The notes under the pieces are model-generated. The model saw only the letters and a program-made list of their open reading frames with translations. It was not told the DNA's origin and did not search any database. Below, piece by piece: positions 51,716 through 60,602 of a stretch of DNA of 64,000 nucleotides. This stretch comes from Paenibacillus sp. MAHUQ-63. GTDB lineage: Bacteria; Bacillota; Bacilli; Paenibacillales; NBRC-103111. Within the stretch, counting starts at the first letter, position 1. The number at the start of each line of letters is the position of its first letter. Both the position numbers and the translations under genes were made by a program. The stretch spans positions 496,001 to 560,000 of the forward strand of contig NZ_JARADB010000001.1 of the NCBI RefSeq assembly GCF_028765165.1, written 5' to 3'.

Positions 51716-52706
51716 GGCTAGCCGCGGCTAACGGACTGAGCAGCCGCTATTGCCGCAAATTGCGGCGCGGCTGTGGTCTAACGGACACCAGGGCTCCTAT
51801 TCGCCGTTTTCCACCCCATTTTCCATTGGAAATGAGCGAATAGCGGCACCGGTGTCCGTTAGGTTTCCTGCGCGGCGCATCCTGCGCGAATAAGCGCCGC
51901 TGTGTCCGTTAGCCCGCCGCGGCAACGCGCGGGCATGCTTCGCGCCGGATCGGGCGCGCGAACGGGCTGCCTTGCTAGCCGGGCTGGCGGCGGCTAGCGG
52001 ACTGAGCAGCCGCTATTGCCGCAAAATGCGGCGCGGCTGTGGTCTAACGGACACCAGGGCTCCTATTCGCCGTTTTCCACCCCATTTCCCATTGGAAATG
52101 AGCGAATAGCGGCACCGGTGTCCGTTAGGTTTCCTGCGCGGCGCATCGTGCGCGAATAAGTGCCGCTGTGTCCGTTAGCCCGCCGCGGCTAACGGACTGA
52201 GCAGCCGCTATTGCCGCAAATTGCGGCGCGGCTGTGGTCTAACGGACACCAGGGCTCCTATTCGCCGTTTTCCACCCCATTTCCCATTGGAAATGAGCGA
52301 ATAGCGGCACCGGTGTCCGTTAGCATTCCTTCGCGGCGGCATCGTGCGCGAATAAGCGCCGCTGTGTCCGTTAGCCCGCCGCGGCAACGCGCGGGCATGC
52401 TTCGCGCCGGCTCGGGCGCGCGAACGGGCTGCCTTGTTAGCCGGGCTGGCCGCGGCTAACGGACTGAGCAGCCGCTATTGCCGCAAATTGCGGCGCGGCT
52501 GTGGTCTAACGGACACCAGGGCTCCTATTCGCCGTTTTCCACCCCATTTCCCATTGGAAATGAGCGAATAGCGGCACCGGTGTCCGTTAGCATTCCTTCG
52601 CGGCGCATCCTGCGCGAATAAGCGCCGCTGTGTCCGTTAGCCCGCCGCGGCAACGCGCGGGCATGCTTCGCGCCGGATCGGGCGCGCGAACGGGCTGCCT
52701 TGTTAG
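51716..52706. repeat. GC-rich tandem array, four units of about 195-267 bases
   Basis: The anchor GGACTGAGCAGCCGCTATTG occurs at 51733, 51999, 52194 and 52461, giving units of 266, 195 and 267 bases plus a final one ending near 52706. Each full unit contains CTAACGGACACCAGGGCTCC paired with GGTGTCCGTTAG across ~55 bases (a long inverted repeat), then CGCGAATAAGCGCCGC and a ~70-base tail with GCATGCTTCGCGCCGG; the second unit lacks that tail. Unit-to-unit identity is very high. No conserved open frame; GC content is far above that of the flanks. No gene lies in 51702-52753. Confidence 0.9.
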
Positions 52707-52753
52707 CGCCTCACCCCGCTCTGCCCATTGCCAGCCCGCCCCAGGCGCCACCC

Positions 52754-53644
52754 TCAGCGCAGCTCCCGAACCTGCGCCATCCTGCCTGCCGAACTGCCGC
52801 GCCTCTCCCAGTTCACCAGGAAAATGCCCGCGCAAATGAACGCGCCCCCAAGCCCTGCATACCAGGCAACTTTCTCGCCGAGCAGCAGCCAGCTGGAGAG
52901 CAGCCCGAAAACGGGCACGAGAAACAGGAACGCGCTCGTTTTGGCCGGGTCGCCGCTGCGCAGCAAATAGAACCATAGCGAGAATTGAACGATGGATCCC
53001 ATGATGACAAGCCACAGCAAGACGATGACTGAAGTTGAAGTAAAAGCGAAATATGGATGCTCCGTAGCCGCACCCAATACCAGCAGGGCGATTCCGCCGG
53101 CAAGCATTTGATAGGCGGCAAGCACGTTCATATCAAACCCCGTTCCCCACCGTTTAATGAGCAGGGTGGAGCCGGCGAAAAACACAGCGCCAAGGAAGCC
53201 GATCCATGTGCCCGGCTGGAAATTCATTTGCAGCCCGAACGTTATGACCACGCCGATAAAGCCCAGAACGACGCCGAACCATTGGCGGCCGCGATACTTG
53301 GCACCGGCGAACAATGTGCCCAACACGATGACCACCAGAGGGTTCGTGCAAGTGATAATCGCGGATTCCCCGGAGGAGATCCAGTGCATGCTGTAATAAG
53401 CGCAGCCCATCACGCCTGCGGATTGCAGCAAGCCGATCAGCGCCGCTTTCCCCCACATCGCCCAACTGGAAGGCTGCGGCTTTCTTCTCACGATAACCGC
53501 CAACACCGCTCCGGCCAAAGCGAATCGAATGCCCATCAAGAAGAACGGCGTCGAATAGGACAATCCTACTTTGCCTACAGGGAAGGCGACTCCCATCACG
53601 AAAGTTGTAAAAATAACAAGTGAGATGTATTTATATTTGTTCAT
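52754..53644 (-). CDS. EamA/DMT-family transporter
   Basis: A 296-residue membrane protein of the drug/metabolite transporter superfamily with ten membrane segments in two EamA repeats (~6-135 and ~145-275). The opening VMGVAFPVGKVGLSYSTPFFLMGIRFALAG and the second-half VPVFGLLSSWLLLGEKVAWYAGLGGAFICAGIFLVN are typical of YdcZ/RhaT-like exporters. GGGAGGTAA lies upstream of the ATG. It is divergent from a LysR gene, the usual arrangement for a regulated metabolite exporter. The cargo is unknown. Confidence 0.9.
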   Translation of the reverse strand: MNKYKYISLVIFTTFVMGVAFPVGKVGLSYSTPFFLMGIRFALAGAVLAVIVRRKPQPSSWAMWGKAALIGLLQSAGVMGCAYYSMHWISSGESAIITCTNPLVVIVLGTLFAGAKYRGRQWFGVVLGFIGVVITFGLQMNFQPGTWIGFLGAVFFAGSTLLIKRWGTGFDMNVLAAYQMLAGGIALLVLGAATEHPYFAFTSTSVIVLLWLVIMGSIVQFSLWFYLLRSGDPAKTSAFLFLVPVFGLLSSWLLLGEKVAWYAGLGGAFICAGIFLVNWERRGSSAGRMAQVRELR

Positions 53645-53771
53645 CCCATATTACCTCCCATCCAATTAGATGATCTCATTGTACTGGAGGGTTGGCATTA
53701 TGTATAATGATTGCTATAGATACCTGTAATCATATTTTATGATACCAAATCACGGACAAGGAGGTCTCCGA

Positions 53772-54641
53772 ATGGAAAGCCCGGATCTGCGAATATTTCA
53801 AATGGTTGCCCGCGAAGGCTCCGTCACCAAGGCGGCGCAGCGGCTCGGTTATGTGCAATCCAACATTACCGCACGGATTCAGCAGCTGGAATCGGAGCTG
53901 CAGACGGTCCTCTTCTTCCGGCACAACCGGGGCATGACTTTGACATCCAGCGGCAAATCGCTATTAGCTTACGCGGACAAAATCATCGGGCTGCTGGATG
54001 AAGCCGTACTTGCGCTGTCTTCGACCGGCGAACCGAGCGGCCCGCTTCTCATCGGCTCCACGCAGACCGCAGCGGCGGTCCGGCTTCCTAAGCTGCTTGC
54101 TTCATATTACAGCAGACATTCGAATGTGCAGCTGTCTCTCACGACCGGACATACGCAATATCTCATGGATAAAGTGCTGCATTATGAGCTGGACGGCGCC
54201 TTCATCGGCTGCACCTGCAACCATCCCGAGCTGCAGGCGGTCACCGTTTTCGAGGAGGAACTGGTCGTCGCTGCTGGGCCTGCCGTAGCAAGTCTGACGG
54301 AAGCCTTAACGAAACCCATCCTGGTCTTCAATCCAGGCTGTTCATATCGCGACGTATTGGAGCAATGGCTGCAATCCGTCGGCATCCCGCAGCCCGTCAT
54401 GATGGAGTTCGGCATGCTCGAAGCGATCGTTGGCGGGGTTTCGGCCGGGCTGGGTATCTCTCTGATGCCCAGAGCCGTCACGCAAAAGCACGAGGAGGAA
54501 GGCTTGATCCGCACCTTCGACATCCCCGAGCCGTACCGTTATATCAAAACGGAATTCATCACGCGCAAAGATGCTTTCGTCAGCTCCTCGCTTAACGCAT
54601 TCATGGGGATGCTGGCTCCCGGCCTGTCATCCCCGTCATGA
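53772..54641 (+). CDS. LysR-family transcriptional regulator
   Basis: A 289-residue activator. The N-terminal winged helix (~1-60) is DLRIFQMVAREGSVTKAAQRLGYVQSNITARIQQLESELQTVLF, followed by a linker helix and a periplasmic-binding-like effector domain (~85-285). CAAGGAGG precedes the ATG at 53772, which is preferred over the Met at 53739. It is divergent from the EamA exporter gene, so it probably controls it in response to the exported metabolite. Confidence 0.92.
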   Translation: MESPDLRIFQMVAREGSVTKAAQRLGYVQSNITARIQQLESELQTVLFFRHNRGMTLTSSGKSLLAYADKIIGLLDEAVLALSSTGEPSGPLLIGSTQTAAAVRLPKLLASYYSRHSNVQLSLTTGHTQYLMDKVLHYELDGAFIGCTCNHPELQAVTVFEEELVVAAGPAVASLTEALTKPILVFNPGCSYRDVLEQWLQSVGIPQPVMMEFGMLEAIVGGVSAGLGISLMPRAVTQKHEEEGLIRTFDIPEPYRYIKTEFITRKDAFVSSSLNAFMGMLAPGLSSPS

Positions 54642-54768
54642 GGATTATACCCGTGTATCCTCATGCTTCCATTCAATGAAGATCTGCTTGTAGACATCTG
54701 CGAGCTGCGCCATCTTCCTTATTAACCCAGTCGTAATCTTGGCAGCTTCTTTTAATCCCCACAGAAAA

Positions 54769-54880
54769 CACCCCTAAGAATACATCGGATTAACCATAGG
54801 TTTTTCCAATGTCTATTCTAAGGGGTGCACATTTTTCATCGGACTAACCAGTGGTTTTTCCAATGTCTTCTCTAAGCGGT
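54769..54880 (+). repeat. Inverted repeat and 44-base direct repeat after the LysR gene
   Basis: CACCCCTAAGAATA (54769-54782) pairs with TATTCTAAGGGGTG (54814-54827), followed by CACATTTTT, terminator-like. The stretch CATCGGATTAACC...AAGGGGT (54783-54826) is repeated with a few changes at 54837-54880, a 54-base period. Confidence 0.6.
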
Positions 54881-54890
54881 ACGGATCTAT

Positions 54891-55505
54891 CTAGATCTCA
54901 TGATCATCATTATAATTGGCAGGTTCGTCCACCATATCCGTCCATGAATCGCCATAGGCATCCTCGTGGTCCTCTTCGGCGGCATTTTGCAAATCGTTGG
55001 CGTTGATCGTGATGATCGGATAGTCGTGATTGGCGGCCAGCTGCACCGCCTGCATCTTCATATACTTCGGGGAGCCTTCCGTATCTTCGTCATAGACCAG
55101 AATGATGCCGTCCGAATTGCGCAGCAGGAACTTGTCCCGCTCCTTGAACTGCCAAGGCCCTTCATATTTGGTCTTCGTAATGCTATTGACATAGTTCGCC
55201 CTGTTGAGAACACTTGTATAGCAGCCCTTCTTCTCGTCGCTCCAGTTCTCTTCCTGTTCCAGAAATGGCGTGATGACCGCCAGCTTCAATTCGGGACAAG
55301 CTTTGGCCTGTAGCTCGAGTACCGCCTCGGCCGCCCACAATTCAACGCCCCATCCGCCGCTGACGACGACCCATTCGAGACCTTCTTCGACAAGCGGAAT
55401 GAGCCGCTTTTGGATCGCTTTTTTGATAATCGGGATCCCCTGATGTTTCAGTGAGAAAATGCCAAGCTCCGAAGCTTTGTACCCTGTGATTAAAACACGT
55501 TTCAA
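54891..55505 (-). CDS. ypsA: YpsA-like SLOG-domain protein (DUF1273)
   Basis: A 204-residue cytosolic protein with a Rossmann-like SLOG fold, thought to bind nucleotide-like ligands; B. subtilis YpsA is tied to cell division and glucose-dependent filamentation. The family blocks are RVLITGYKASELGIF, EWVVVSGGWGVELWAAEAVLEL, AVITPFLEQEENWSDEKKGCYTSVL and GIILVYDEDTEGSPKYMKMQA. An acidic C-terminal tail of about 35 residues extends past the usual end. Monocistronic as far as visible. Confidence 0.88.
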   Translation of the reverse strand: MKRVLITGYKASELGIFSLKHQGIPIIKKAIQKRLIPLVEEGLEWVVVSGGWGVELWAAEAVLELQAKACPELKLAVITPFLEQEENWSDEKKGCYTSVLNRANYVNSITKTKYEGPWQFKERDKFLLRNSDGIILVYDEDTEGSPKYMKMQAVQLAANHDYPIITINANDLQNAAEEDHEDAYGDSWTDMVDEPANYNDDHEI

Positions 55506-55583
55506 TGGAAGTTCACCGCCTAATACGCACTACTGACAGGTTAGCATAGATTTATCGCGATAGAAAGCACAAAGAGCCGCCGG

Positions 55584-56624
55584 TTATATACCGGACGACT
55601 CTATAGCCATCATGCGGGCAAGCCAAGGGTAAGCCTGGCTCCCATTCACTTGATGTCCGCCCTCATAGAGATGAGAGCCTAATTTCTCCGCTGCGCCCGC
55701 TTCTGCGTACAGCTCTTGCAAATAGCCGATCGCGGTTTCGACCGTAGCAACCGGGAAAATGCGATCCTGTTTGCCCGAAGCAATAAATAACGCACGCGGC
55801 GCGATCAACCCCATCAATTCAGGCAGCTCCCCATACGCAAGCGCCCCTGGCAAGTAATTGTCGATGCAGTGGCGGACATGCATAATACTGCCTTTGAACG
55901 TATTGGGAAAAGCGCAAAGTACCGTCGCTTTAATCCGTTCATCCATTGCGGCCGCATACGAAGCGACCAGTGCACCGCCGGAGAAGCCGAAGCATCCTAC
56001 TCCGTCGCCTTCGACATCTTCGCGCGACAACACATAATCGACGGCCCTCAGCGCCTCTTGAACGCGCAGCCCTGCGATCGATATGCCGTACAGCATCAGA
56101 TGGGAAGTGAGCGCTTGGCAGGAGGAATTGTTAACTTTCCCATCCTGCTGATCCTCGGCCAGCCTGCGGTCGCCGAAGCCGAAGAGTTCCGGCACCACGA
56201 CGAGAAAGCCCTGTCTCGCCAATTCCAACGCATAGTTGCCGTGGGAATCCGGCTCTCCCGTTTGCTGGGAACCGTCAGGAAGCATACCGGAAATTTGTCT
56301 GCTCCCGTACCCGTGACCATGCAGCGCCAACGCCGCCGTGTACCGTTCCTTATTCCCTTTCGGAATAAGGACGTAAGCGGGAACGCGGAACCCGAGAACG
56401 GTGCCGAACTCGACCCGTTCCCGGATATGATCTTCGAACTCCAGTCGTTCCAGGAGAACGGGACGAAGCTCTTCCTGAGGCAGCTTGCCCATCTGCAAGG
56501 AGTCGGCTAAGCCTTGTTTCAGCCTGTCCCGCGTTTGTTGCGCATTCTCCTGCTCCCTCAGCTGTGCCCGCTGACGGTCATAGGAGCGGTACAACTGTTC
56601 CATCAGATCATCTGGATTCCACAT
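55584..56624 (-). CDS. Alpha/beta hydrolase, acetylxylan-esterase-like
   Basis: A 346-residue hydrolase. The nucleophile elbow GFSGGALVAS, an oxyanion region LALHGHGYGSRQ, an acid loop near ASGKQDRIFPV and a final His in YEGGHQVNG give the Ser-Asp-His triad. The architecture (a long N-terminal helical part, then GNYALELARQGFLVVVPELFGFGDRR) resembles acetyl-xylan or dienelactone hydrolases of Bacillales. It lies 20 bases after the Gfo/Idh/MocA gene, so it is probably an operon mate with a sugar-derived substrate. Secretion signals are absent. Confidence 0.85.
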   Translation of the reverse strand: MWNPDDLMEQLYRSYDRQRAQLREQENAQQTRDRLKQGLADSLQMGKLPQEELRPVLLERLEFEDHIRERVEFGTVLGFRVPAYVLIPKGNKERYTAALALHGHGYGSRQISGMLPDGSQQTGEPDSHGNYALELARQGFLVVVPELFGFGDRRLAEDQQDGKVNNSSCQALTSHLMLYGISIAGLRVQEALRAVDYVLSREDVEGDGVGCFGFSGGALVASYAAAMDERIKATVLCAFPNTFKGSIMHVRHCIDNYLPGALAYGELPELMGLIAPRALFIASGKQDRIFPVATVETAIGYLQELYAEAGAAEKLGSHLYEGGHQVNGSQAYPWLARMMAIESSGI

Positions 56625-56644
56625 AGGCTTCTCCTTCTCGCGAA

Positions 56645-57931
56645 TTAGAATTTAACGAGCTTCTCAACGTTAACCGGTTGTCCCGTACGAATGGAGATAT
56701 TGCCGGCAATCCCCGTAAGAATGGACATCGCACCGTCGACATGGGATGCCGCTCTTTGGAAGCGGTCATCGGATGGCGTACCGAAAATGTCGTTCAACAG
56801 AATCGGGTCTCCGCCGCCATGGCCGCCAGCCCGTTCTTCAATTTCAACATCGTACGGAGCCGCGAACATCGGGAATACTTTGATCGATTTCTGCTTCAAA
56901 GCGCCTTCATCTTCTTTTTTACCGCCGGAGTTAACATAGGATTGTTCCACGACTTTCATCTCGATACGGCCCTTGCTGCCGTTAATATGCACATTAAAGC
57001 CTTCCCACGGCATATAGGCATTCAAAGAATAAGTCAGAATCGCTTTATTTTTGTAACGAACCATGACACCCATCGTATCTTCGATATTAATACCGTCGCC
57101 GAAAACGCTTTGATCGCGCTGATAACCGTCTTCATGCTCCGCGTCCAAATATAAGCCTTTCAGATGCTCGTTCTTATCCAGGTGCAAGGCAAATGGATCG
57201 CCTTTCGCGTTCTCGTTGCCCGTTGCGCGCTGATAGAACTTCGTTTCGCCGCGTTTCTCGGCATTTTCTCTGCCGTAGAACATCAAACCGCCCATCGCAT
57301 AGACCGTATCGGGGCGCGTGCCCAGCCAGAAATTCACGAGGTCAAAATGGTGCGTCGACTTGTGTACGAGCAAACCGCCGCCATTGCGTTTATCCCGGTG
57401 CCATCTGCGGAAATAGTCAGCGCCATGCTGAGTGTTAAGCAGCCACTCGAAGTGCACGGAATGCACGTCGCCGATCGTACCGTCCATGATCAGCTCACGG
57501 ATTTTGGTATTGTGCGGCGCATAACGGTAGTTGAACGTTACGCGAAGCTGACGACCTGTCCGCTCGATAGCGTCGATAATTTCTTGGCATTTCTCTTCGT
57601 CAACCGTCATCGGCTTCTCCGAGATCACATCGCAGCCGAGTTCCATCGCCTTGATGATATAGGTGTGATGCGTGCGGTCAACCGTTGTCACAATGACATA
57701 GTCCGGTTTCTCGGTGCGGATCATTTCTTCGAATTGATCGGCTTTATACGTAGGAACCGCTTTGTATTCGTATTTCGTTTGCAGCAGACGATTCGTAAAG
57801 TTCATTCTCGTTTGATTGATATCACAAATGGCTACCAGCTCTGAAGTTTCCTGGAAATCTCTAACGATCGAGCCATAGAAGAATTCGGCCCTACCTCCGG
57901 TACCGACGAGAGCATAACGTTTTTTTGACAT
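56645..57931 (-). CDS. Gfo/Idh/MocA-family oxidoreductase
   Basis: A 428-residue NAD(P)-dependent sugar or inositol dehydrogenase-like protein. The N-terminal Rossmann fold has YALVGTGGRAEFFYGS, then CDINQTRMNF, and the EKPMTVDEEKCQEI block. The C-terminal domain contains HWHRDKRNGGGLLVHKSTHHFDLVNFWLG, with the HH-D catalytic signature, GRIEMKVVEQ and HGGGDPILL. It precedes the esterase gene on the same strand and is divergent from an AraC regulator, a common carbohydrate-locus layout. The substrate is unknown. Confidence 0.9.
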   Translation of the reverse strand: MSKKRYALVGTGGRAEFFYGSIVRDFQETSELVAICDINQTRMNFTNRLLQTKYEYKAVPTYKADQFEEMIRTEKPDYVIVTTVDRTHHTYIIKAMELGCDVISEKPMTVDEEKCQEIIDAIERTGRQLRVTFNYRYAPHNTKIRELIMDGTIGDVHSVHFEWLLNTQHGADYFRRWHRDKRNGGGLLVHKSTHHFDLVNFWLGTRPDTVYAMGGLMFYGRENAEKRGETKFYQRATGNENAKGDPFALHLDKNEHLKGLYLDAEHEDGYQRDQSVFGDGINIEDTMGVMVRYKNKAILTYSLNAYMPWEGFNVHINGSKGRIEMKVVEQSYVNSGGKKEDEGALKQKSIKVFPMFAAPYDVEIEERAGGHGGGDPILLNDIFGTPSDDRFQRAASHVDGAMSILTGIAGNISIRTGQPVNVEKLVKF

Positions 57932-58021
57932 GATAGTTGAACCCCTCTCAGAAATAAAATTTTGTTACCTCAAGATTAATACAATATTTGTTGCGTTTCT
58001 AATCAAATCTTATCTATCGTC

Positions 58022-58049
58022 TTTCAATCCTTGCATATTTTGCTATAAT
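58022..58049 (+). promoter_or_regulatory. Putative sigma-A promoter of the AraC gene
   Basis: TTTCAA (58022-58027) and TATAAT (58044-58049) are 16 bases apart, in the gap between the divergent oxidoreductase and AraC genes, about 30 bases before the AraC start. Confidence 0.55.
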
Positions 58050-58080
58050 AAAAGTACAGTTTCTGGTGAAGAGGTGTCCT

Positions 58081-58902
58081 GTGGTTCAATTTGATATAGA
58101 ACGACTGCGCAGAGATGTTCCCTACTCCATGCAGGTGAATCATTTCCACGATCATTATGAAATTTATTATTTGCTCAGCGGGAAGCGATACTATTTCATC
58201 CAGGACCGGTCCTATCTGATTCAAGAAGGCGATCTCGTCCTTATCGATAAAAATGCCCTCCACAAAACGCGAAATGTCGGCACCGAGCCGCACGAACGCA
58301 TTTTGCTGAGCTTCGACGACAAGTGGATCCGCTCCATCGGCGAGGATGCCGCCGCGCATCTGCTTGTGCCGTTCCAGCAGAAGCATCAGGTTTTCTCTTT
58401 ATCCGGCGCGAACCGCACGGTGGTGGAGAACCTGCTGTTTCAGCTGCTTCGAGAGCAGCAGCAGGCGCTGAGCGGCTGGCAGCTGAACAGCAGAGCGCTG
58501 TTCACCCAGCTGCTGATATTTTGCACGCGGCTAACCGATAAGCTGAGCTCCGCGCAGGAGCATCCGCAGGCGCACAATCCCAAAATCTTCGAGATCGTCG
58601 CTTACATCAACGAGCATTACCGGAGCCGGTTGACGCTGGCTTCAATCTCGGAGACGTTTTATATCAGTCCGAGTTATTTTTGCCGTTCCTTCAAAGAAAC
58701 GACCGGCTTCTCATTCGTCGAGTATTTGAACAATGTGCGGATCCGGGAAGCGCAGCGGCTGCTGCGCGAAACGAAGCTGAAGGTGATTCACATCGCCGAG
58801 CAATCCGGCTTCGACAGCGTGGCCCATTTCGGCCGCGTGTTCAAGCAGGTGACGTCGCAGACACCGCTGGAGTGCCGGAAGCTGATGCGCCGGAGTCAGT
58901 AG
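58081..58902 (+). CDS. AraC-family transcriptional regulator
   Basis: A 273-residue regulator with an N-terminal cupin-like sensor (HFHDHYEIYYLLSG, GDLVLIDKNALHKTRN) and a C-terminal pair of helix-turn-helices: LASISETFYISPSYFCRSFKETTGFSFVEYLNNVRIREAQRLL and VIHIAEQSGFDSVAHFGRVFKQVTSQTP. The GTG at 58081 lies four bases after AGAGGTG and is taken as the start; a GTG at 58066 would extend the frame by five codons. It is divergent from the oxidoreductase-esterase pair and probably controls it in response to a sugar. Confidence 0.9.
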   Translation: MVQFDIERLRRDVPYSMQVNHFHDHYEIYYLLSGKRYYFIQDRSYLIQEGDLVLIDKNALHKTRNVGTEPHERILLSFDDKWIRSIGEDAAAHLLVPFQQKHQVFSLSGANRTVVENLLFQLLREQQQALSGWQLNSRALFTQLLIFCTRLTDKLSSAQEHPQAHNPKIFEIVAYINEHYRSRLTLASISETFYISPSYFCRSFKETTGFSFVEYLNNVRIREAQRLLRETKLKVIHIAEQSGFDSVAHFGRVFKQVTSQTPLECRKLMRRSQ

Positions 58903-59001
58903 CTTAAGCTGGATAGGCCGTGGGACGGCCTTGTGGGAGACGGGGGTTGGGGGTTGATGGGGATGGACCCCGTATAGACCGATAACCCCGCAGAAATGAA
59001 A

Positions 59002-59022
59002 AGGCTGCCCGATGGGCAGCCT
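59002..59022 (-). terminator. Terminator after uxaC
   Basis: AGGCTGCCC/GGGCAGCCT with a 3-base loop, followed on the minus strand by TTTTC, ten bases after the uxaC stop codon. Confidence 0.8.
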
Positions 59023-59031
59023 CTTTATGAT

Positions 59032-60432
59032 TTAAAATCCGAAATATTGTTTCGCATTATTGTAGGAAATACCTTGAACCAATTGCTTCAACAGCTCTTG
59101 GTCGTTCGGGAACTCGCCGGCTTCCACCCATTCGCCGAACAGGTTGCAGAGAATTCTGCGGAAATACTCGTGGCGCGTATAGGACAAGAAGCTTCTGGAG
59201 TCTGTCAGCATGCCGACGAAACGGCCGAGCAAACCGAAATTGCCGAGCGATTTCATTTGGGCGATCATGCCGTCTTTCGTATCGTTGAACCACCATGCGG
59301 AGCCCAGCTGAATTTTGCCCGGGATGCCTTCGCCTTGGAAGCTGCCCATCAAGGAAGCGAGAATTTCGTTGTCGCGTGCATTCAATGAATACAGGATCGT
59401 TCTTGGCAGGGAATCGGCAACAGCCAGGGAAGACAGCAGACCTGTCAAGGCGCTAGCTACGAGACTATCGTTGATGGAATCAAAGCCTGTGTCCGGACCG
59501 AGCTTCGCGAAAGCTTGTCCGTTGTTGTTACGGGACGCGTTGATATGGTACTGCATCGCCCAATCGAGCTTTTTGTACACGCCGCCCAAGAACAAGAGCG
59601 TGAACGCTTTATATTTTTTCTCGTCTTCCAGGCTAACCGAATTACCGGCTAATGCAGATTTGAAAATTTGATCGACTTCTTCTTTGGTCGCCGGTGCGAA
59701 CGGCACATAATCCAAAGCATGGTCGGACACTTTACAACCTACGGAATTGAAGAATTCCGCTCTGCTCTCAAGCCCTGCAAGCAGGTCGTCGTAAGTGGAA
59801 ACCTTAATTCCGGCCGCTTGTTCCAATTGAGCGATCCACGGCAGGAATGTCGCGCGGTTAATTTCAAGCGCTTTGTCCGGACGGTAGGATGGCAGCACTT
59901 GTGTGTTAAAATCTTTGATTTCTTTGATTTTGATGTGGTATTCCAAGGAATCCACCGGATCGTCCGTCGTGCAGATGACCGTTACTTTGGAATTCGTAAT
60001 CAAGTCTCTGGCGCGGGATCCGCCCTCTGCCAGCTTCGCGTTCACTTTCTCCCAGATTGCAGGCGCGTTTTTCTCATTGATCAGGTCGTCCACGCCGAAA
60101 AAGGTGCGCAACTCCATATGAGACCAGTGGTACAGCGGGTTGCCGATAGCCATCGGCACCGTGCTCGCCCATGCTGCGAAACGGTCGTAGTCGCTGGCTT
60201 CGCCGGTTACTTTGCTCTCGTCAACACCGTTGGCGCGCATCATTCTCCATTTATAGTGATCGCCATACAGCCAAGCTTCCGTAATGTTGTTGAATTGTTT
60301 ATTTTCATAAATTTCTTTAGGACTCAAATGGCAGTGATAGTCAATAATCGGCAGATCTTTGGCATATTCGTGAAACAAATGAACGGCAGTCTCGTTCGTA
60401 AGCAAAAAGTTTTCATCTAAAAACGGTTTCAT
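59032..60432 (-). CDS. uxaC: Glucuronate isomerase
   Basis: Isomerises D-glucuronate to D-fructuronate (and galacturonate to tagaturonate) at the entry to the hexuronate pathway. The 466-residue amidohydrolase-fold protein starts MKPFLDENFLLTNETAVHLFHEYAKDLPIIDYHCHLSPKEI (metal-binding HCH), with ITNSKVTVICTTDDPVDSL, ILPSYRPDKALEI-type and GSAWWFNDTKDGM blocks of UxaC. The ATG at 60432 (AAGGGTGG upstream) matches the family N-terminus; a longer frame to 60585 adds 51 unrelated codons. No other uronate gene (uxuA, uxaB) is in the window, so it stands apart from its pathway here. Confidence 0.95.
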   Translation of the reverse strand: MKPFLDENFLLTNETAVHLFHEYAKDLPIIDYHCHLSPKEIYENKQFNNITEAWLYGDHYKWRMMRANGVDESKVTGEASDYDRFAAWASTVPMAIGNPLYHWSHMELRTFFGVDDLINEKNAPAIWEKVNAKLAEGGSRARDLITNSKVTVICTTDDPVDSLEYHIKIKEIKDFNTQVLPSYRPDKALEINRATFLPWIAQLEQAAGIKVSTYDDLLAGLESRAEFFNSVGCKVSDHALDYVPFAPATKEEVDQIFKSALAGNSVSLEDEKKYKAFTLLFLGGVYKKLDWAMQYHINASRNNNGQAFAKLGPDTGFDSINDSLVASALTGLLSSLAVADSLPRTILYSLNARDNEILASLMGSFQGEGIPGKIQLGSAWWFNDTKDGMIAQMKSLGNFGLLGRFVGMLTDSRSFLSYTRHEYFRRILCNLFGEWVEAGEFPNDQELLKQLVQGISYNNAKQYFGF

Positions 60433-60567
60433 AAAGCTGGTTTCCACCCTTCTCAACCTGAAGATTCTGCCTTCTATTGTAAGCCAAGCCGTCACTGAAG
60501 TCTTGTGATTTTTTGCTATAATTTTATGAAATATGCATATATTGACCTCCTTCCCGAATACTAAAAG

Positions 60568-60600
60568 CCCCGAATCCACATACATGGACCCGAGGCTCTA
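60568..60600 (-). terminator. Terminator after the VanW gene
   Basis: An imperfect stem (AGCCTCGGGTCCA with TGGATTCGGGGCT) followed by TTTT on the minus strand, directly after the vanW-like stop codon. Confidence 0.55.
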
Positions 60601-60602
60601 CG

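Noticed and set aside
51716..52706. Possible CRISPR array
   Set aside because: Units are ~195-267 bases and nearly identical throughout, with no short repeat alternating with unique spacers and no cas genes.
52587..53015. Open frames inside or beside the GC-rich array
   Set aside because: They follow the array units and overlap eamA on the other frame; no family resemblance or start site.
54645..54763. Minus-strand coding-like fragment ending FIEWKHEDTRV
   Set aside because: Fewer than 40 codons without a start and no recognised family; could be a gene relic but not supportable.
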